Positions 41,836-50,312 are shown, counted from the first letter of the stretch. The stretch: 53,431 nt of DNA from an uncultured Bacilli bacterium (GCA_947626115.1 CANQQX010000005.1:1-53431), one strand, 5' to 3'. Program-made: numbers and translations. Notes: generated by a model not told the origin, from the sequence alone.

Positions 41836-42934
41836 GTTTAGAATTTTATCAATAAATCCTGGATCAACTAGTACAAAGATTGGTTTATTTGATAATGATG
41901 AATGCGTTTTTAGAGTTAATATAGAACATGAACAAGATATTTTAAAAGTTTTTAAAGAAATATCTGATCAAAGAGAATTTCGTCTTAATACTGTCTTAGA
42001 TACTTTAAAAGAAAATAATATCCCGATTGAATCTATTGATGCATTCTCAGGTCGTGGAGGTTCACTTGAATGTTGTGAAGGTGGAACTTACGAAATAAAT
42101 GAACTTATGTATAATGATGCTAAATCAATGCGAATAGTTAAACATCCTTCAGCCCTTGGTATTGTTTTAGCTTACGAACTTGCTCATAAATATAATAAAA
42201 GATGTTTCTGTGTTAATCCACCTGATGTTGATGAATTTAATATCGAAGCCAGAATTACTGGTATTCCCGGTATTTTTAGAGAAAGTAGAATCCATGCTTT
42301 AAATCAAAAAGAAATTGCTATTCGTTATTCAGAAAAAGTTAACTGTAAGTATGAAGATTTAAATTTAATCATTTGTCATGCTGGTGGTGGTATATCTATC
42401 GCTGCCCATAATCATGGTAAAATGATTGATTGTAATGATATTGTTAATGGTGATGGTCCCATGGCTCCAACTAGAAGCGGTTTTATTCCTGCTAAGCCTT
42501 TAGTTAATATGTGTTTTAGTGGAAAATATAGTGAAGCTGATATAAAAGCCTTAATTAACAAAAATGGTGGTATTTTAGCCCATTTAGGTACAGCTGATAT
42601 TAAAGAGGTTGTACAAATGATTAATGATGGCAATAAAAAAGCGCAAATTATCTATGATGCGATGATTTATCAAATTGCTAAACAAATTGGAGCAATGTAT
42701 GTAGCTTTAAAATGTAATTGTAGTGCGATAATTCTAACTGGTGGTATTGCTAATGATTCTTATTATGTCAAGAAACTAAATAAATATATTAAGAATTTAT
42801 GTAAAGTAGAAGTAATGCCAGGCGAATTTGAATTAGAAGCACTAGCTGCTGGTGCTCTAAGAGTTCTAACAAATAAAGAAAAAGTTAAAGAATATATTGG
42901 TAAACCTGTATTTAATGGTGTGATAGGAGAATAA
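41822..42934 (+). CDS. buk: Butyrate kinase
   Basis: 370 residues of the acetate/butyrate kinase (ASKHA) superfamily: SINPGSTSTKIGLFD phosphate loop at the N-terminus, HPSALGIVLA, ICHAGGGISIAAHNHG in the middle, GDGPMAPTRSG, and TGGIANDSYYVKKL in the adenosine part. The GPMAPTRSG signature and the length fit butyrate kinases. With the preceding phosphotransacylase it can make ATP from acyl-CoA or activate free acids. AGGAGA precedes the ATG, which lies inside the preceding gene. A small membrane protein overlaps its stop. Confidence 0.93.
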   Translation: MEKNKFRILSINPGSTSTKIGLFDNDECVFRVNIEHEQDILKVFKEISDQREFRLNTVLDTLKENNIPIESIDAFSGRGGSLECCEGGTYEINELMYNDAKSMRIVKHPSALGIVLAYELAHKYNKRCFCVNPPDVDEFNIEARITGIPGIFRESRIHALNQKEIAIRYSEKVNCKYEDLNLIICHAGGGISIAAHNHGKMIDCNDIVNGDGPMAPTRSGFIPAKPLVNMCFSGKYSEADIKALINKNGGILAHLGTADIKEVVQMINDGNKKAQIIYDAMIYQIAKQIGAMYVALKCNCSAIILTGGIANDSYYVKKLNKYIKNLCKVEVMPGEFELEALAAGALRVLTNKEKVKEYIGKPVFNGVIGE

Positions 42935-43380
42935 TGATGAAAAGTAAAGATATAGTTAAACAATTATTACCCGGAGTGGTAGTTGGATTTATCTTAGGTA
43001 TCATTTTAGTGTCTCTCGTTGGGGTTGATAAAGAACAATCAATTCCTAATTATATAGGTGGAGTAATGTGCTGTTTAGTACCAACTTTCCTTAACTGTTT
43101 AATAGTATTATTTGGTACTGCTAAAACTTTAAAAAGAAAAATTTCTTTTAAAGATGTCTTACTTAGAATTCTTCCTTATATCTTTTTAGCAGGACTCATT
43201 GGCTTATTTGTCGTTGCAGTAGTAGTGGAAAGATTAATTGGTATTGATCCAAGAACTATTTCCTTAATGATGACTGCTATCTATGAAGCTTTATTAGGAG
43301 TTGTAGTATCTACCATTTTTGCTTATATTGCTTTAAAAAAATATGCTAAAGATGTTAAATATACAAAAAGAAATAAATAA
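42934..43380 (+). CDS. Small four-helix membrane protein at the end of the ACP-buk operon
   Basis: 148 residues with four hydrophobic helices (about 10-30, 42-64, 78-100, 112-133) and a positive C-terminus (KKYAKDVKYTKRNK). No family recognised. The ATG overlaps the buk stop codon by one base, with AGGAGA upstream, so it is a true operon member. It could carry a substrate or product of the acid pathway across the membrane; this rests on context only. Confidence 0.7.
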   Translation: MMKSKDIVKQLLPGVVVGFILGIILVSLVGVDKEQSIPNYIGGVMCCLVPTFLNCLIVLFGTAKTLKRKISFKDVLLRILPYIFLAGLIGLFVVAVVVERLIGIDPRTISLMMTAIYEALLGVVVSTIFAYIALKKYAKDVKYTKRNK

Positions 43381-43391
43381 AAGATAATAAA

Positions 43392-43430
43392 AAATAAAAT
43401 GTGTAGTAAGATATACATTTTATTTTTTTT
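43392..43430 (+). terminator. Terminator of the ACP-buk operon
   Basis: AAATAAAATGT at 43392-43402 pairs with ACATTTTATTT at 43415-43425, followed by a T-run. Confidence 0.85.
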
Positions 43431-43491
43431 ATGTACTTATATTCGACAAATTTTACTTATAATTTATGATAATCTGTTAATGGTGATGAAA

Positions 43492-43683
43492 ATGAATAAA
43501 AAAACAAGTGAATTTTTAGAAGAAATAACTGATAATTTTAGTACTCTTTTTGTGGAGACATTTTATCTTCGTTATTTAGATCAATTTGGCGAAGAAAATA
43601 TTTTAAAAGATATCAATTATACTAAAGATATGCTTTTAAAAAAGATTGATGAAAAAATTCAACAAAAATTAGAAAGCAAATAA
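43492..43683 (+). CDS. Small acidic-basic helical protein of unknown function
   Basis: 63 residues starting MNKKTSEFLEEITDNF. The frame extends upstream to 43399, but that part runs through the preceding terminator and promoter, so the ATG at 43492 is chosen (GGTGAT lies 4 nt before it). The protein is helical, charged at both ends and soluble. A TATAAT at 43458-43463 may be its -10. Its stop codon abuts a bidirectional hairpin. Confidence 0.5.
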   Translation: MNKKTSEFLEEITDNFSTLFVETFYLRYLDQFGEENILKDINYTKDMLLKKIDEKIQQKLESK

Positions 43684-43686
43684 AAA

Positions 43687-43703
43687 AAGGAGTTAAACTC
43701 CTT
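43687..43703. terminator. Bidirectional terminator
   Basis: AAGGAGTT at 43687-43694 pairs with AACTCCTT at 43696-43703. It lies between two convergent small genes and overlaps the end of the YjcZ-like gene. The stem is compact, with a one-base centre, so the real loop will open a few pairs. Confidence 0.6.
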
Positions 43704-43896
43704 AGTTATTAAAGTTATTATTATTACCAGTAAACCAACCAGCACCTATTATAATAACTAATAAAATAAATAGAACAATCCAAATGGCTGCACCTATACC
43801 ATAGCCACTTGTGTAACCAGCATAGCCAGCGCCACCATAACAAGGAGTACTAGCATAGTTACCACCATAGTAACCATTATTTCCGTAATAATACAT
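43702..43896 (-). CDS. YjcZ-like tiny membrane protein
   Basis: 64 residues. A Gly/Tyr/Asn-rich N-terminal half (MYYYGNNGYYGGNY) is followed by one membrane helix (IWIVLFILLVIIIGAGWF) and an Asn-rich tail. This is the layout of the YjcZ/SscA family of small proteins, first known as spore-associated in Bacillus but also found in non-spore-formers. AAAGGAGGT precedes the ATG. It is divergent from ftsW. No spore gene is seen in the window, so a general envelope role is more likely. Confidence 0.7.
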   Translation of the reverse strand: MYYYGNNGYYGGNYASTPCYGGAGYAGYTSGYGIGAAIWIVLFILLVIIIGAGWFTGNNNNFNN

Positions 43897-43990
43897 ATTA
43901 TACCTCCTTTATGTATCTATTATATTTTATTAATCTTAGTCACATTTTGACATTAAAAAATTAATATTTATTTTGTATAATTTCATTTTG

Positions 43991-43999
43991 TGATATGAT
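43991..43999 (+). promoter_or_regulatory. Extended -10 promoter of ftsW
   Basis: TGA-TATGAT at 43991-43999; transcription would start near the AGGAT ribosome-binding site at 44006, giving a minimal leader. An upstream TATAAT (43976-43981) has a TTGACA 23 nt away, too far to be standard. Confidence 0.45.
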
Positions 44000-44017
44000 T
44001 ATTATAGGATTGGTATT

Positions 44018-45184
44018 ATGAAGAATAAATTTGCCAAAATGGATAAACCTTTATTAATTTTAACCATACTTCTTTGTAGTATGGGTCTTATTATGGTTTT
44101 TTCTTCCTCTATGGCTGCAGCTATTCTTCGTTATAATAAAGAACCAACTTACTTTTTTATAAGACAACTTATCTTTTTAGGATTAGCTTTTGGTGGGGGA
44201 ATTATAGTCTTACAAATACCAACTAAATATTATAAAACCTTATCATATTTTTTCGTAATAGGTATTATAGTAGTTTTAACTTTGCTACTTTTTTATGGTA
44301 AACTTACCAATCATGCCCAGAGTTGGTTTTATATACCGGGAACAGGATTTGCCATTCAACCATCAGAATTTGCCAAATCAGCTATTATTATTTTTATGGC
44401 CGTATTTTATAATATATTAATTAAAAGAAAAGTTTCCAATGTTTATTTATATTTAATTCCTTTATTTATTGTAGGAATAATTGCTTTACTTATTTTAATG
44501 CAACCAGACTTTGGTAGTGCTGCTATACTAGTAGCCATAGCATTTTGTATATTTATAAGTGTGCCAATTGCAAAAAGTAATTTACCTAAGATTATGTTAA
44601 TACTGGGTATTGGCGCTATCATTTTAGGAGTTGCCCTTTTATATAGTGGAGCCGAGATATTAAATAGTGAACAAATGAAAAGATTTAATTTCCAAAACCC
44701 TTGTCAAAGATATAAAGAAGATACGGGATACCAAGTATGTAATGGCTATATTGCTATTAATAATGGTGGTCTTACTGGCGTAGGTATGGGTAATAGTACC
44801 CAAAAATTCTTATATTTACCCGAAAGTCATACTGATTTTATCTTTGCAGTTTTAGTTGAAGAATTAGGCCTTCTTACTGGTATTGGTGTTTTACTCGTTT
44901 ATGCTTTACTTTTGTATCGGATTTTAAAAATAGCAAAAAATGCTTATAACTTACGAAATTCTATTTTAGCTTATGGTACATTTTGGTTAATTGCGTTTCA
45001 TATCATTATTAATTTGTGTGGTATGCTATCTATTTTACCTTTAACGGGTGTACCACTTCCATTCTTAAGCTATGGTGGATCATCAACTATTAACTTCGTG
45101 GCCATGATTTTTGTAACAGAACGAGTAGCCATTGAAAATAATGATACAAAATATCGCTTAGAAATGAAAAAATTAGCAAAATAA
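44018..45184 (+). CDS. ftsW: FtsW/RodA-type peptidoglycan polymerase (SEDS)
   Basis: 388 residues with about ten membrane helices. SEDS signatures include SSSMAAAILRY after the first helix, a FAIQPSEFAKSA segment with the catalytic-region Glu/Lys, ESHTDFIFAVLVEELG and the final TGVPLPFLSYGGSS. SEDS proteins polymerise lipid II with a partner penicillin-binding protein. The sequence fits FtsW better than RodA by length and the SYGGSS end, but the split is not certain, and no partner gene is adjacent. It ends at a hairpin that overlaps its stop codon. Confidence 0.9.
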   Translation: MKNKFAKMDKPLLILTILLCSMGLIMVFSSSMAAAILRYNKEPTYFFIRQLIFLGLAFGGGIIVLQIPTKYYKTLSYFFVIGIIVVLTLLLFYGKLTNHAQSWFYIPGTGFAIQPSEFAKSAIIIFMAVFYNILIKRKVSNVYLYLIPLFIVGIIALLILMQPDFGSAAILVAIAFCIFISVPIAKSNLPKIMLILGIGAIILGVALLYSGAEILNSEQMKRFNFQNPCQRYKEDTGYQVCNGYIAINNGGLTGVGMGNSTQKFLYLPESHTDFIFAVLVEELGLLTGIGVLLVYALLLYRILKIAKNAYNLRNSILAYGTFWLIAFHIIINLCGMLSILPLTGVPLPFLSYGGSSTINFVAMIFVTERVAIENNDTKYRLEMKKLAK

Positions 45185-45201
45185 GCTAGTTTTTTTATTT
45201 T
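45169..45201 (+). terminator. Terminator overlapping the ftsW stop
   Basis: AAAATTAGC at 45169-45177 pairs with GCTAGTTTT at 45185-45193 (one T-G pair), followed by a long T-run. Confidence 0.7.
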
Positions 45202-45275
45202 TTTGTGAAAATTTTCTTTAAAAAAAAGGAAATCGGCCTCTGAGTGACAAATAATATAAGTGAAAGGAGGTTTTT

Positions 45276-46037
45276 ATGGATTTTTTTGATTTTGTCAAAA
45301 CTAATAAATTTATCATTCTATTTATTAGTATTATAGCAAACATTATTTTACTCGGGTTATCAGGATATTTATTATATGAAAATCTAAATTATACTTGTGA
45401 TTGTCCGATAAATAATGATATTTCTAAAACAGAAGAAAAAGATGATTCTAAGACAAATATGTTTGTGGAAGTAAAAGGTGCAGTTTCTAAACCAGGTGTC
45501 TTTGCAGTTAAAAGTGATAATATCATTAATGATGTCATCAAACTTGCGGGTGGATTTACGAAAGATGCTTATACTAATAATATTAATTTAAGTCGTAAAG
45601 TATCTGATGAACTAGTTGTCTATGTTTATACCAATGCTGATATGAAAAAGAAAACTCAAGTAAGTGAAACAGTATGTAACTGTAGTAGTTATGATATCAG
45701 TAATTGCACTGAAAACAAGCAAAGTGAAATAGTTGCAAGTACTACCGATAGTAATGTTTCAATAAGTTCTAGTTCTAGTAGTAGTTCATCAAGTTCTTCT
45801 AGTACAACCAATAATACTAATAAAAATAGTACATCTAATCAAAAAAAGATAATTAATATTAATACGGCATCAAAATCAGAATTAACTTCTCTTAGTGGTA
45901 TTGGGGAAGCTAAAGCCGAAGATATTATTAATTATCGTACACAAAATGGTAATTTTAAAAGTATTGACGATATAAAAAATGTCAAAGGTATCGGTGATGC
46001 AATTTTTGCCAAAATTAAAGACTATATTACAGTCTAA
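45276..46037 (+). CDS. comEA: Competence protein ComEA (DNA receptor)
   Basis: 253 residues: N-terminal membrane anchor (about 14-34), an SLBB-type domain (VEVKGAVSKPGVFAVKSD, about 62-125), a long serine-rich linker (about 160-185), and a C-terminal helix-hairpin-helix pair (ININTASKSELTSLSGIGEA onward) that binds DNA. This is the usual ComEA layout. It captures DNA outside the membrane for ComEC. AAAGGAGG lies 5 nt before the ATG. comEC starts inside its 3' end. Confidence 0.95.
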   Translation: MDFFDFVKTNKFIILFISIIANIILLGLSGYLLYENLNYTCDCPINNDISKTEEKDDSKTNMFVEVKGAVSKPGVFAVKSDNIINDVIKLAGGFTKDAYTNNINLSRKVSDELVVYVYTNADMKKKTQVSETVCNCSSYDISNCTENKQSEIVASTTDSNVSISSSSSSSSSSSSSTTNNTNKNSTSNQKKIININTASKSELTSLSGIGEAKAEDIINYRTQNGNFKSIDDIKNVKGIGDAIFAKIKDYITV

Positions 46038-48015
46038 ATTGTTTTATATTTTTCTTTTTGTTCTACTTACTATCTATATTTTATTTACTACCGTAATTAT
46101 TAAATATAATTCTAAATTAGATAATCCAACTGAAATAGAAGGTTATGTAATAGATTTAACTAAAAAAGACGAATATATTAGTTTTATCATAAAAGGAGTA
46201 GAAAAAGTACAATGCAAATATTATTTAAATGGTAATAATATTGATACTAATATTTTAGGAAAGTATGTCAAATTAACTGGTAAAGTAAAAGAATTAAGTC
46301 ATAATACCATACCAAATACATTTGATTATAAAGATTATCTCTATCAAAATAAAATATATTTATCTTTTACCGCCAGTAATATAAAAATAATAAAAGATGA
46401 AAATATATTTTATAAAATTAAGAATAAAATAATTAAACATATTGATAGTTATGATAAAAATATTAAAACATATCTTAATTTATTTATTCTTGGAGATAAA
46501 TCATACTTAGATAGTAATACATCCAATGCTTATAAAACTAATGGGATATGGCATTTATTTGCTATTTCCGGAATGCATATCAGTTTTATAATTCTAGTAC
46601 TTGATAAAATACTTAAAAATATTAGATTTAAAAAAACTATTATATCTAGTATTCTATTTTATTTTATGTTTATTACTAGTTTTGCTGCTTCAGTTATGCG
46701 TTCAGTTATCTTTTATTTCTTAAAAAACATCTTAAATTATTTAGATATTCCCTTAGATAATAAAAGAGTACTTTTTCTCACCTGTTTTATTATTCTTATA
46801 ATAAATCCTTTTATGTTTTATAACACCGGATTTCAATATTCATTTTTAATTACCTTATCAATTATGCTTATGAGTAATAAAATTACCGGTAGTTATTTAA
46901 AACAAATATTTAAAATAAGTTTAATTTCCTTTATAGTTAGTATGCCAATTACGATAAATATGAATTATGAAATAAATATACTCAGTATATTTTTAAATAT
47001 CTTTTATGTACCACTTATTTCTGTGGTAATATTTCCTTTAAGTATTTTAGTGTTTATATTACCTTTCTTAAGTTTTCTCTTAAATATTTTTATTAATTTA
47101 TTAGAGATATCTACTAATATATTTTATAATTTAAAATTAAGTGTAATTATACCTAAGATGTCTACTATCTTAATAATGTTATATTATTTATTTTTATATT
47201 TATATTATAAGTATAAAAATTCTAAATTATTTTATTTAGTAATATTAATATTTAGTTTAAATTATCTTTATCCTAAATTAGATGGTAATTATTATGTCTA
47301 TTATTTAGATGTGGGACAGGGAGATTCAGCCCTTTTAGTAAGTCCCCACAAAGATGAAATAATAATGATTGATACGGGTGGAGTTGCAAATAGCGATTAT
47401 CATGTCTCAAATAATGTCATAACTTTTTTAAAAAGTTTAGGTATTTCTAAAATAAATTTGTTTATTGTAAGTCATGGGGATGCTGATCATGCGAAAGAAG
47501 CATTAAATTACTTAGAAAATTATCATGTCGATAATATTATTTTAAATAAAAATGCTTATAATAATTTAGAAAAAGAAATAAGTAAAAAAGGGCATATTGT
47601 AAGTAATTATCAAAGTAAATATTTTAATTTCCAAAATATTAATGATTATTTAAGTGATGATGAAAACTATAGTAGTATAATTACTTATTTAAATATTTAT
47701 AATTATAAATTTCTATTTATGGGTGATGCGCCGAAAGAAATAGAAGAGAAATTAATAGAAGATTATAATATCAAGGTTAACTTTTTAAAAATAGGTCATC
47801 ATGGTAGTGATACATCAACTAGTCCTAATTTTATTAATGTAGTGAGTCCTGATATTTCGGTAATTTCGGTTGGTAAAAATAATCGTTATGGTCATCCGAA
47901 AGAAAGTGTATTAGATACTTTAGCGGGTTACCAAGTATATAGAACAGATGAAAGTGGAACAATTGAAGTAAAAATAAAACAAAATAGGTATACAATTAAA
48001 ACATATATGCCTTAA
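45997..48015 (+). CDS. comEC: DNA-uptake channel ComEC/Rec2
   Basis: About 672 residues, full length. An N-terminal membrane part carries a DUF4131/OB-like segment (GYVIDLTKKDEYISFIIKG). The Competence domain has NGIWHLFAISGMHISFI and many helices. A C-terminal metallo-beta-lactamase-like domain has YLDVGQGDSALL, a SHGDADH metal motif and IGHHGSDTSTS. The ATG at 45997 is preferred: AAAGG lies 8 nt before it, giving a 41-nt overlap with comEA; another ATG lies at 45979. All domains are intact, so DNA uptake machinery is retained, though the pilus genes are not in this window. Confidence 0.93.
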   Translation: MQFLPKLKTILQSKLFYIFLFVLLTIYILFTTVIIKYNSKLDNPTEIEGYVIDLTKKDEYISFIIKGVEKVQCKYYLNGNNIDTNILGKYVKLTGKVKELSHNTIPNTFDYKDYLYQNKIYLSFTASNIKIIKDENIFYKIKNKIIKHIDSYDKNIKTYLNLFILGDKSYLDSNTSNAYKTNGIWHLFAISGMHISFIILVLDKILKNIRFKKTIISSILFYFMFITSFAASVMRSVIFYFLKNILNYLDIPLDNKRVLFLTCFIILIINPFMFYNTGFQYSFLITLSIMLMSNKITGSYLKQIFKISLISFIVSMPITINMNYEINILSIFLNIFYVPLISVVIFPLSILVFILPFLSFLLNIFINLLEISTNIFYNLKLSVIIPKMSTILIMLYYLFLYLYYKYKNSKLFYLVILIFSLNYLYPKLDGNYYVYYLDVGQGDSALLVSPHKDEIIMIDTGGVANSDYHVSNNVITFLKSLGISKINLFIVSHGDADHAKEALNYLENYHVDNIILNKNAYNNLEKEISKKGHIVSNYQSKYFNFQNINDYLSDDENYSSIITYLNIYNYKFLFMGDAPKEIEEKLIEDYNIKVNFLKIGHHGSDTSTSPNFINVVSPDISVISVGKNNRYGHPKESVLDTLAGYQVYRTDESGTIEVKIKQNRYTIKTYMP

Positions 48016-48017
48016 AT

Positions 48018-48080
48018 AAAAACAGATTGACTACGATGGGGACAATAAAGTCTTACCACCTTACAGTCAATCTGTTTTTT
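48018..48080 (+). terminator. Long-armed terminator of comEA-comEC
   Basis: A 15-bp perfect stem (48018-48032 with 48064-48078) plus T-run. The 31-nt apical part can fold further, with GGGG and CCACC stretches facing each other. Similar in plan to the terminator at 16511. Confidence 0.85.
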
Positions 48081-48164
48081 AGATATTATCATATTTCAAT
48101 TACAAAAGTCAATTCTTGTTTTAAGAAAATTCTACATATAATAGAGAAAAATAAAATTATCTTG

Positions 48165-48173
48165 TGATACAAT
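48165..48173 (+). promoter_or_regulatory. Extended -10 promoter of the HTH-CYTH gene
   Basis: TGA-TACAAT at 48165-48173. The transcript would start at the TAGGAGGA ribosome-binding site (48181-48188). AATTCTACAT nearby (48129-48138) matches half of the palindrome at 6527-6546, possibly by chance. Confidence 0.5.
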
Positions 48174-48193
48174 ATAGTTGTAGGAGGAAAAAT

Positions 48194-48922
48194 ATGAATA
48201 GTCTTGGTGAAAAAATAAAAAACTTAAGATTAGAAAATAATTTAACACAAGAAATGCTTGCGGACCAGTTATTTGTATCTAATAAAACTATTTCCAGTTG
48301 GGAATGTGATAGAACAATTCCGGATATCAATATGTTATTTAAATTATCTAGTATATTTCATTGCAATTTGTATTCTTTATTAGATCAAAATTATTATAAT
48401 AATATTCCATTAGAAATAGAGATTAAGTTAAAAGTTCATAATAATGAATATAAAAGGTTATTGAATATATTAAAAGATAAAAGTAATAATATAAAAGAAG
48501 TAACAGAAAAAGATATTTATTTTAACATTCCAACTAAAAAAGAATACAAAGAAGTATTAAGAATTAGAAAAGAAAATGATTTATATATATTAAGTTATAA
48601 AAAAGAAAATAGTGATAAAACACGTGATGAATTTGAAACTATTATTGATAATTATGATAATTTAGAAAAAATACTTTTAAATTTAGGATTAGAAAAGAAA
48701 GGTATTATAGAGAAAAAGAGAACTAAAATATTATATAAAAATAAATATGAATTTGCATTTGATGAAGTAAAAGATATCGGTAAATTTATTGAAATTGAAG
48801 TAAAAAATATTGAGTTTAGTCATATAGAAGAAATAAATGGATTAATGGATATTATAAATGAATTTAAAATTGATATAAATTTAATTACTGATAAAAAATA
48901 TAATGAATATTTGGAGGTTTAA
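48194..48922 (+). CDS. HTH (XRE-type) and CYTH domain fusion protein
   Basis: 242 residues in two parts. Residues 1-65 are an XRE helix-turn-helix (GEKIKNLRLENNLTQEMLAD, then VSNKTISSWECDRTIPDI). Residues 75-242 are a CYTH triphosphate-tunnel domain: EIEIK (the ExExK signature), RIRKE, LSYKKE, EFET, KKRTKI, FAFDEV and FIEIEVK give the full ring of acidic and basic residues, so triphosphate binding and perhaps hydrolysis look possible. CYTH proteins act on thiamine triphosphate, inorganic triphosphate or ATP. The fusion suggests a transcription regulator that senses a triphosphate compound. The ATG is fixed by TAGGAGGA. The next gene overlaps by one base. Confidence 0.88.
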   Translation: MNSLGEKIKNLRLENNLTQEMLADQLFVSNKTISSWECDRTIPDINMLFKLSSIFHCNLYSLLDQNYYNNIPLEIEIKLKVHNNEYKRLLNILKDKSNNIKEVTEKDIYFNIPTKKEYKEVLRIRKENDLYILSYKKENSDKTRDEFETIIDNYDNLEKILLNLGLEKKGIIEKKRTKILYKNKYEFAFDEVKDIGKFIEIEVKNIEFSHIEEINGLMDIINEFKIDINLITDKKYNEYLEV

Positions 48923-49449
48923 TGAAAAGAGAAGAATTATTATATATTAAAAAAAGATTACAAGAATTAAAGAAGGAAAGAGATAAATCAACAAATTTTA
49001 ATTCAGAAGAAGAACTTCAACAATCTAATCAAAGTGATTATAATTTGCTATTACGAATATTAAATAATTTTAAACTTTCAGAAACAAACGGAATTTATGT
49101 TTGTACAGATGCTTATTATTTTAGTCAATGGATAGGCCTTTTAGATTCTGAAACTTATAGTGTTCAAACTGCTATTGATTTTAAAGGAATAGATGGAAGG
49201 TTTTATTGTGATGTTGAGGATAATAAATTTATTGTAGGAACTATGGATAAAGAAGAAGCATTAAGATGGAAAGGTGATAGATATTATATTCCAGATTTTG
49301 AAAAAGAACATATTATATTAAATCCTTATAATACACCTGAAAATTTAAATGGCTATTTTGAAGTAAAAAAAGATTTTTGGGAGAATGCTGTAAAATATGG
49401 CCAAGAAAAAGCAAAGAAATTAATATTAAATAAATATCCAAGATTATAG
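48922..49449 (+). CDS. Unknown protein co-expressed with the HTH-CYTH regulator
   Basis: 175 residues, soluble. A charged N-terminal helix (EELLYIKKRLQELKKERDK) precedes a mixed alpha/beta domain with many aromatic residues (GIYVCTDAYYFSQWIGLLD, GRFYCDVEDNKFIVG). No family recognised. The ATG overlaps the stop codon of the HTH-CYTH gene (TAATG), with GGAGG upstream, so the two are translationally coupled. It may be the effector or target controlled with the regulator. Confidence 0.7.
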   Translation: MKREELLYIKKRLQELKKERDKSTNFNSEEELQQSNQSDYNLLLRILNNFKLSETNGIYVCTDAYYFSQWIGLLDSETYSVQTAIDFKGIDGRFYCDVEDNKFIVGTMDKEEALRWKGDRYYIPDFEKEHIILNPYNTPENLNGYFEVKKDFWENAVKYGQEKAKKLILNKYPRL

Positions 49450-49500
49450 GAAAAAATAACTATACAAAGAATAATTATTACCATAAAATATAATACATTA

Positions 49501-49582
49501 TATAATGTTTAAATAGAATAGTGAGCGTACGCTCATTTTCTTTTGTCTAAAACTTTTCAATTTAACATTTTTGGTATATAAT
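49501..49582 (+). promoter_or_regulatory. ABC-exporter control region with a 14-bp palindrome
   Basis: TATAAT occurs at 49501-49506 and 49577-49582, the latter with TTTTCA at 49554-49559 as a weak -35. Between them is the perfect palindrome TGAGCGTACGCTCA (49522-49535), the only GC-rich palindrome near. Its form is like operators bound by TetR-family repressors, which often control such exporters. It could alternatively work as a terminator hairpin (TTTTCTTTT follows) for the upstream pair. Confidence 0.5.
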
Positions 49583-49608
49583 ATATTTTGCTTAAAAAGA
49601 GGGATAAT

Positions 49609-50310
49609 ATGGCTTATATTGAATTTAAGAATGTTTGTAAAACTTATCAAATGGGAGAAGTAAAAATAAATGCTTTAAATAATACTTCATTTAATATTGA
49701 AAAAGGCGAACTTGTGGTTATTTTAGGTCCATCTGGGGCAGGGAAAACAACTTGTTTAAATATTTTAGGAGGAATGGATAATGCCACAAGTGGGGAAGTA
49801 ATCATTGATGGTGAAGATATAACTAAACTTTCTCGTAAAAAGTTAATCGATTTTCGCAGACATGATATTGGTTTTGTTTTTCAATTTTATAATTTAGTTC
49901 AAAATTTAACTGCTAAAGAAAATGTTGAACTAGCAGTGCAATTATGCAAAGACCATTTAAGTCCCAATAAAATACTTGATAAAGTTGGCTTAAAGGAAAG
50001 AAAAAATAATTTTCCATCTCAACTTTCTGGTGGTGAACAACAAAGAGTAGCTATTGCGAGAGCCATTGCTAAAAATCCTAAACTTTTATTATGTGATGAA
50101 CCAACTGGAGCTCTTGACTATAAAACTGGTAAACAAATTTTAAAATTATTGGAAGATACATCTAAATTAGGTAAAATGACAATCGTTATAGTTACTCATA
50201 ATAGTGCTATTGCTGATATGGCAGATAAAGTTATTAAATTTAAAAATGGCGGAGTAGAAGACATCATTATTAATAAAAATCCTAAAGATGTTGCGGATTT
50301 AGAGTGGTAA
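49609..50310 (+). CDS. ABC transporter ATPase, MacB/LolD-like
   Basis: 233 residues. Walker [11 protein letters not shown]-loop FQFYNL, signature LSGGEQQR, Walker [13 protein letters not shown] and the H-loop THNSA are all present. This subclass pairs with FtsX-type permeases and works as a mechanical or export machine, not a standard importer. The ATG at 49609 fits AGAGGGA upstream; a TTG at 49588 is open but lies before that site. The permease follows after 2 nt. Confidence 0.93.
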   Translation: MAYIEFKNVCKTYQMGEVKINALNNTSFNIEKGELVVILGPSGAGKTTCLNILGGMDNATSGEVIIDGEDITKLSRKKLIDFRRHDIGFVFQFYNLVQNLTAKENVELAVQLCKDHLSPNKILDKVGLKERKNNFPSQLSGGEQQRVAIARAIAKNPKLLLCDEPTGALDYKTGKQILKLLEDTSKLGKMTIVIVTHNSAIADMADKVIKFKNGGVEDIIINKNPKDVADLEW

Positions 50311-50312
50311 AA

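Noticed and set aside
45750..45830. Phase-variable serine-codon repeat in comEA
   Set aside because: The serine tract uses mixed AGT/TCT/TCA codons without a regular unit, so slippage is unlikely; it reads as an ordinary flexible linker.
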